Shown here: positions 22,180 through 24,006 of the stretch, piece after piece | How positions within the stretch are numbered: position 1 is the stretch's first letter | How the letters are laid out: every line of letters begins with the position of its first letter | Assembly (NCBI GenBank): GCA_032250585.1 | Contig: JAVVFH010000024.1 | Coordinates: 1 to 24,006 of the forward strand | Source: JAVVFH01 sp032250585 | GTDB lineage: Bacteria > Pseudomonadota > Gammaproteobacteria > Xanthomonadales > SZUA-36 | Reading direction: 5' to 3' | Length of the DNA: 24,006 nucleotides | Made by a program: the position numbers and the translations under genes | The notes under the pieces: generated by a model | Database searches by the model: none | Seen by the model: the letters and a program-made list of their open reading frames with translations, nothing else | What the model was told of the DNA's origin: nothing

Positions 22180-22329
22180 GGCTAACGAGGGGCGAAGTGC
22201 AGGTGCGCTGCACGACAGTCGCCGCTATGGGCAGTTTCAGAGCGGGCCGTGCCTTTTCGGATATACACGGATATTGGCACATTGCTTGCATGGATCAGGC
22301 TGCCAAGTCCATTACAGGGAGATTTCCAT

Positions 22330-22743
22330 ATGAACGCACGAAATATGCTGATCCTGATCGCCTCGTCCCTGCTTGCCGTGCCGGCAGCGGCCGAGGAGAA
22401 AAAAATGAATAGCGATCTTGAATTCGTATCCGGCCCACCCGAGCAATGTGTCAGCCTGATCCGGATCGATCGCACCGAGGTGCTTGACGACCAGAACATT
22501 CTGTTCCACATGCGCGGCGACGATATCTACCTCAATCACCTGCCGCACCGTTGCCCCAACCTGGGTTTCGAGGAGTCTTTCATGTACCGGACATCGCTGA
22601 ATCAGTTGTGCAACGTCGACATCATCACCGTGCTCAATGACATTGGCTTCGGCTTCTCGCCCGGCCCGTCCTGCGGTCTGGGGCTGTTTTATCCGGTCAG
22701 TGAAGAGGATGTCAGCAGGATGAGGGAAAAAACCGGAAAGTAG
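22330..22743 (+). CDS. Small secreted protein, DUF6491-like
   Basis: A 137-residue protein with a clear Sec signal peptide (hydrophobic residues about 6-20, cleavage near PAAA/EEKK). The mature part has four cysteines, in EQCVSL, PHRCPNLGF, NQLCNVD and GPSCGLG, which could form two disulfides. The pattern 'RIDRTEVLDDQNILFHMRG...LPHRCPNLGFEE.F.YRTS.NQLCNVD' resembles the uncharacterised DUF6491 family common in gammaproteobacteria, from memory. The ATG at 22330 has GGGAGA 7 nt upstream; the in-frame upstream start at 22249 is outside the signal peptide. No function is known for the family. It lies between the FAD oxidase and the amidase, with its own 204-bp leader region. Confidence 0.72.
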   Translation: MNARNMLILIASSLLAVPAAAEEKKMNSDLEFVSGPPEQCVSLIRIDRTEVLDDQNILFHMRGDDIYLNHLPHRCPNLGFEESFMYRTSLNQLCNVDIITVLNDIGFGFSPGPSCGLGLFYPVSEEDVSRMREKTGK

Positions 22744-22815
22744 TCTGCCGGCGTGCCGGAAGGCTGGACCGTCTGGAACCGGTCCGGGGCGCCCGCGTTT
22801 GCGGAGTTTCATGAC

Positions 22816-24006
22816 ATGAAAACCGATATGCAGCGACACACACGTTCCGCCCGCTATTGCCGCCGCCCGGGCAACGGGGTTCTGGTCATCACGTTGCTGT
22901 TGATCAGCGGCGCCGTGCAAGGGCTCGATCGCGCCCCGCGGTCTTTCGATTTGCAGAGCGCCAATGTGGCGGATATTCAGGACGCCGTGGCGGCAGGTGC
23001 GCTCAGTTATGAACGCCTGGTGGAGCTGTACCTCGCCCGAATCGAGGCCTATGACGACCAGGGGCCGCAGCTCAATGCGGTGATTGAAGTCAATCCAAAG
23101 GCGCTCGAGATTGCCCGCGCGCTCGATGAAGAGCGCCGCACGCAGGGGCTGCGCAGCCCTCTGCATGGTATTCCCATCGCGGTGAAGGATACGATCGACG
23201 TCAGGGACATCCCGTCGGCCAGCGGCAGCCTGGCCCTCGCGGGCACTTATCCCGCAGCCGATGCGACGGTTATCGAGCGCTTGCGCGCTGCCGGCGCCGT
23301 CATTCTGCTCAAGGCCAACCTCGACGAGTTCAACATGGGTGCCGAAGGACTGAGTTCATTGGGCGGCCAGACCCTCAACCCCTACGACTCACAGCGCAAC
23401 CCGGGCGGTTCCAGTGCGGGGTCCGGGGTGGCCGTCAACGTCGCGTTTGCGACCCTGGGTATTGGCACCGAATCGGGCGCTTCCGTGCGCAGTCCCGCCA
23501 GCAACAACAGCCTGGTGGGCATCGCGCCGTCGGAGGGCCTGGTCAGCCGCGGCGGCGTCATGGCCATCTCCTACACGCAGGATCGCGTCGGACCCATGGC
23601 CAAGACCGTGCGCGACGCCGCGCTGCTCCTGCAGTACATGCAGGGTTTCGACGCGGCGGACCTGTTTACCTGGCAGAGTCTGGGCCGGCTCGACGATGTC
23701 GATTACCAAGCGGGGTTGGAAGCCGATGCGCTGGCCGGCGCCCGCATCGGCGTGTTGCGCGATTTGTTCCGCGAAGGCGAGGCCTTCCAGGAAATCAATC
23801 GCCTGATCGAGAAGGAAATTCAAAGTTTGCGCGGCCCGGGCGACGCCGAGGTGAGTGTGATGCCGGGTTCGGGAGCCATGTTGGTCGACGGACTGACTCT
23901 GGGCATCGACGTGATCGATTTTTTTGCCGATGCGCGCGCCAGCGTGCCGGAAATTCGGGCAACTTTCGATGCTTATCTGGCGGCGCGCGGGCCGGATACG
24001 CCGGTT
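22816..24006 (+). CDS. Exported amidase-signature hydrolase, 3' end cut by window
   Basis: 397 residues are visible and the frame is still open at the right edge. An N-terminal hydrophobic stretch (about 21-36, GVLVITLLLISGAVQG) after a basic segment indicates export. The amidase-signature domain follows. The Ser-cisSer-Lys triad is in place: Lys124 in GIPIAVKDTID, Ser200 in PGGSSAGSG and Ser223 in GTESGASVRSP. The usual nucleophile context is GGSIR or DGSIR, so GASVR is a mild variant. The family hydrolyses amide bonds in small amides or peptides; secreted members with this build are known, but their substrates are mostly not. I chose the ATG at 22816, with GGAG 10 nt upstream. It is 72 bp downstream of the DUF6491-like gene and may be co-transcribed with it. 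Confidence 0.85.
   Translation, partial: MKTDMQRHTRSARYCRRPGNGVLVITLLLISGAVQGLDRAPRSFDLQSANVADIQDAVAAGALSYERLVELYLARIEAYDDQGPQLNAVIEVNPKALEIARALDEERRTQGLRSPLHGIPIAVKDTIDVRDIPSASGSLALAGTYPAADATVIERLRAAGAVILLKANLDEFNMGAEGLSSLGGQTLNPYDSQRNPGGSSAGSGVAVNVAFATLGIGTESGASVRSPASNNSLVGIAPSEGLVSRGGVMAISYTQDRVGPMAKTVRDAALLLQYMQGFDAADLFTWQSLGRLDDVDYQAGLEADALAGARIGVLRDLFREGEAFQEINRLIEKEIQSLRGPGDAEVSVMPGSGAMLVDGLTLGIDVIDFFADARASVPEIRATFDAYLAARGPDTPV

Overview
The window looks like GC-rich proteobacterial DNA, most likely from a gammaproteobacterium. The clues are an M3 peptidase lipoprotein, a DUF6491-type secreted protein, a cytochrome c'-like protein and Shine-Dalgarno-led genes packed with ATGA overlaps. 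This placement is an inference from gene style, not from a marker gene. I found no rRNA, tRNA, CRISPR array or intact mobile element.

The left third (1-10.6 kb) is an anaerobic aromatic catabolism locus. At the edge is the end of a ferritin-like/rubrerythrin-like protein. Next, on the minus strand, is a regulatory block: a cysteine-free Rrf2 regulator overlapping a GNAT acetyltransferase (the BadM/BadL arrangement of Rhodopseudomonas), and a TetR regulator. A 482-bp divergent control region separates the TetR gene from a plus-strand operon. That region carries two near-identical 23-bp inverted repeats, one against each gene, which are the probable TetR operators. The operon is hcrC-hcrA-hcrB (4-hydroxybenzoyl-CoA reductase, with the extra [4Fe-4S] insert in the FAD subunit), then had-dch-oah (benzoyl-CoA lower pathway, dienoyl-CoA to 3-hydroxypimeloyl-CoA), then an MFS transporter. 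The unit would dehydroxylate 4-hydroxybenzoyl-CoA to benzoyl-CoA and process the ring after reduction. The ring-reducing benzoyl-CoA reductase and the CoA ligase are not in the window and may lie to the left.

The middle (10.6-16.6 kb) holds a CopD-like membrane protein, a TPP-dependent phenylpyruvate/indolepyruvate decarboxylase (a possible feeder from phenylalanine towards phenylacetate and benzoyl-CoA), a Yip1-type membrane protein, a 207-bp pocket with a GGGGTCAGAG motif, a large M3 oligopeptidase lipoprotein and, divergently, a cytochrome c'-like protein.

The right third (16.8-24 kb) has an MscS-family channel, an RNase HII with an altered GRG motif and an unexplained C-terminal extension, and a pair of overlapping membrane-protein genes. 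Those two proteins contain three copies of one four-helix module with an intramembrane HxH motif, which I do not recognise as a described system. Divergent from them is a D-lactate dehydrogenase/glycolate oxidase-type FAD enzyme, followed by a small secreted DUF6491-like protein and an exported amidase cut by the window end.

The strongest candidates for something new are the integrated hcr-had-dch-oah operon with its twin TetR operators, the three-module HxH membrane pair, and the variant RNase HII.
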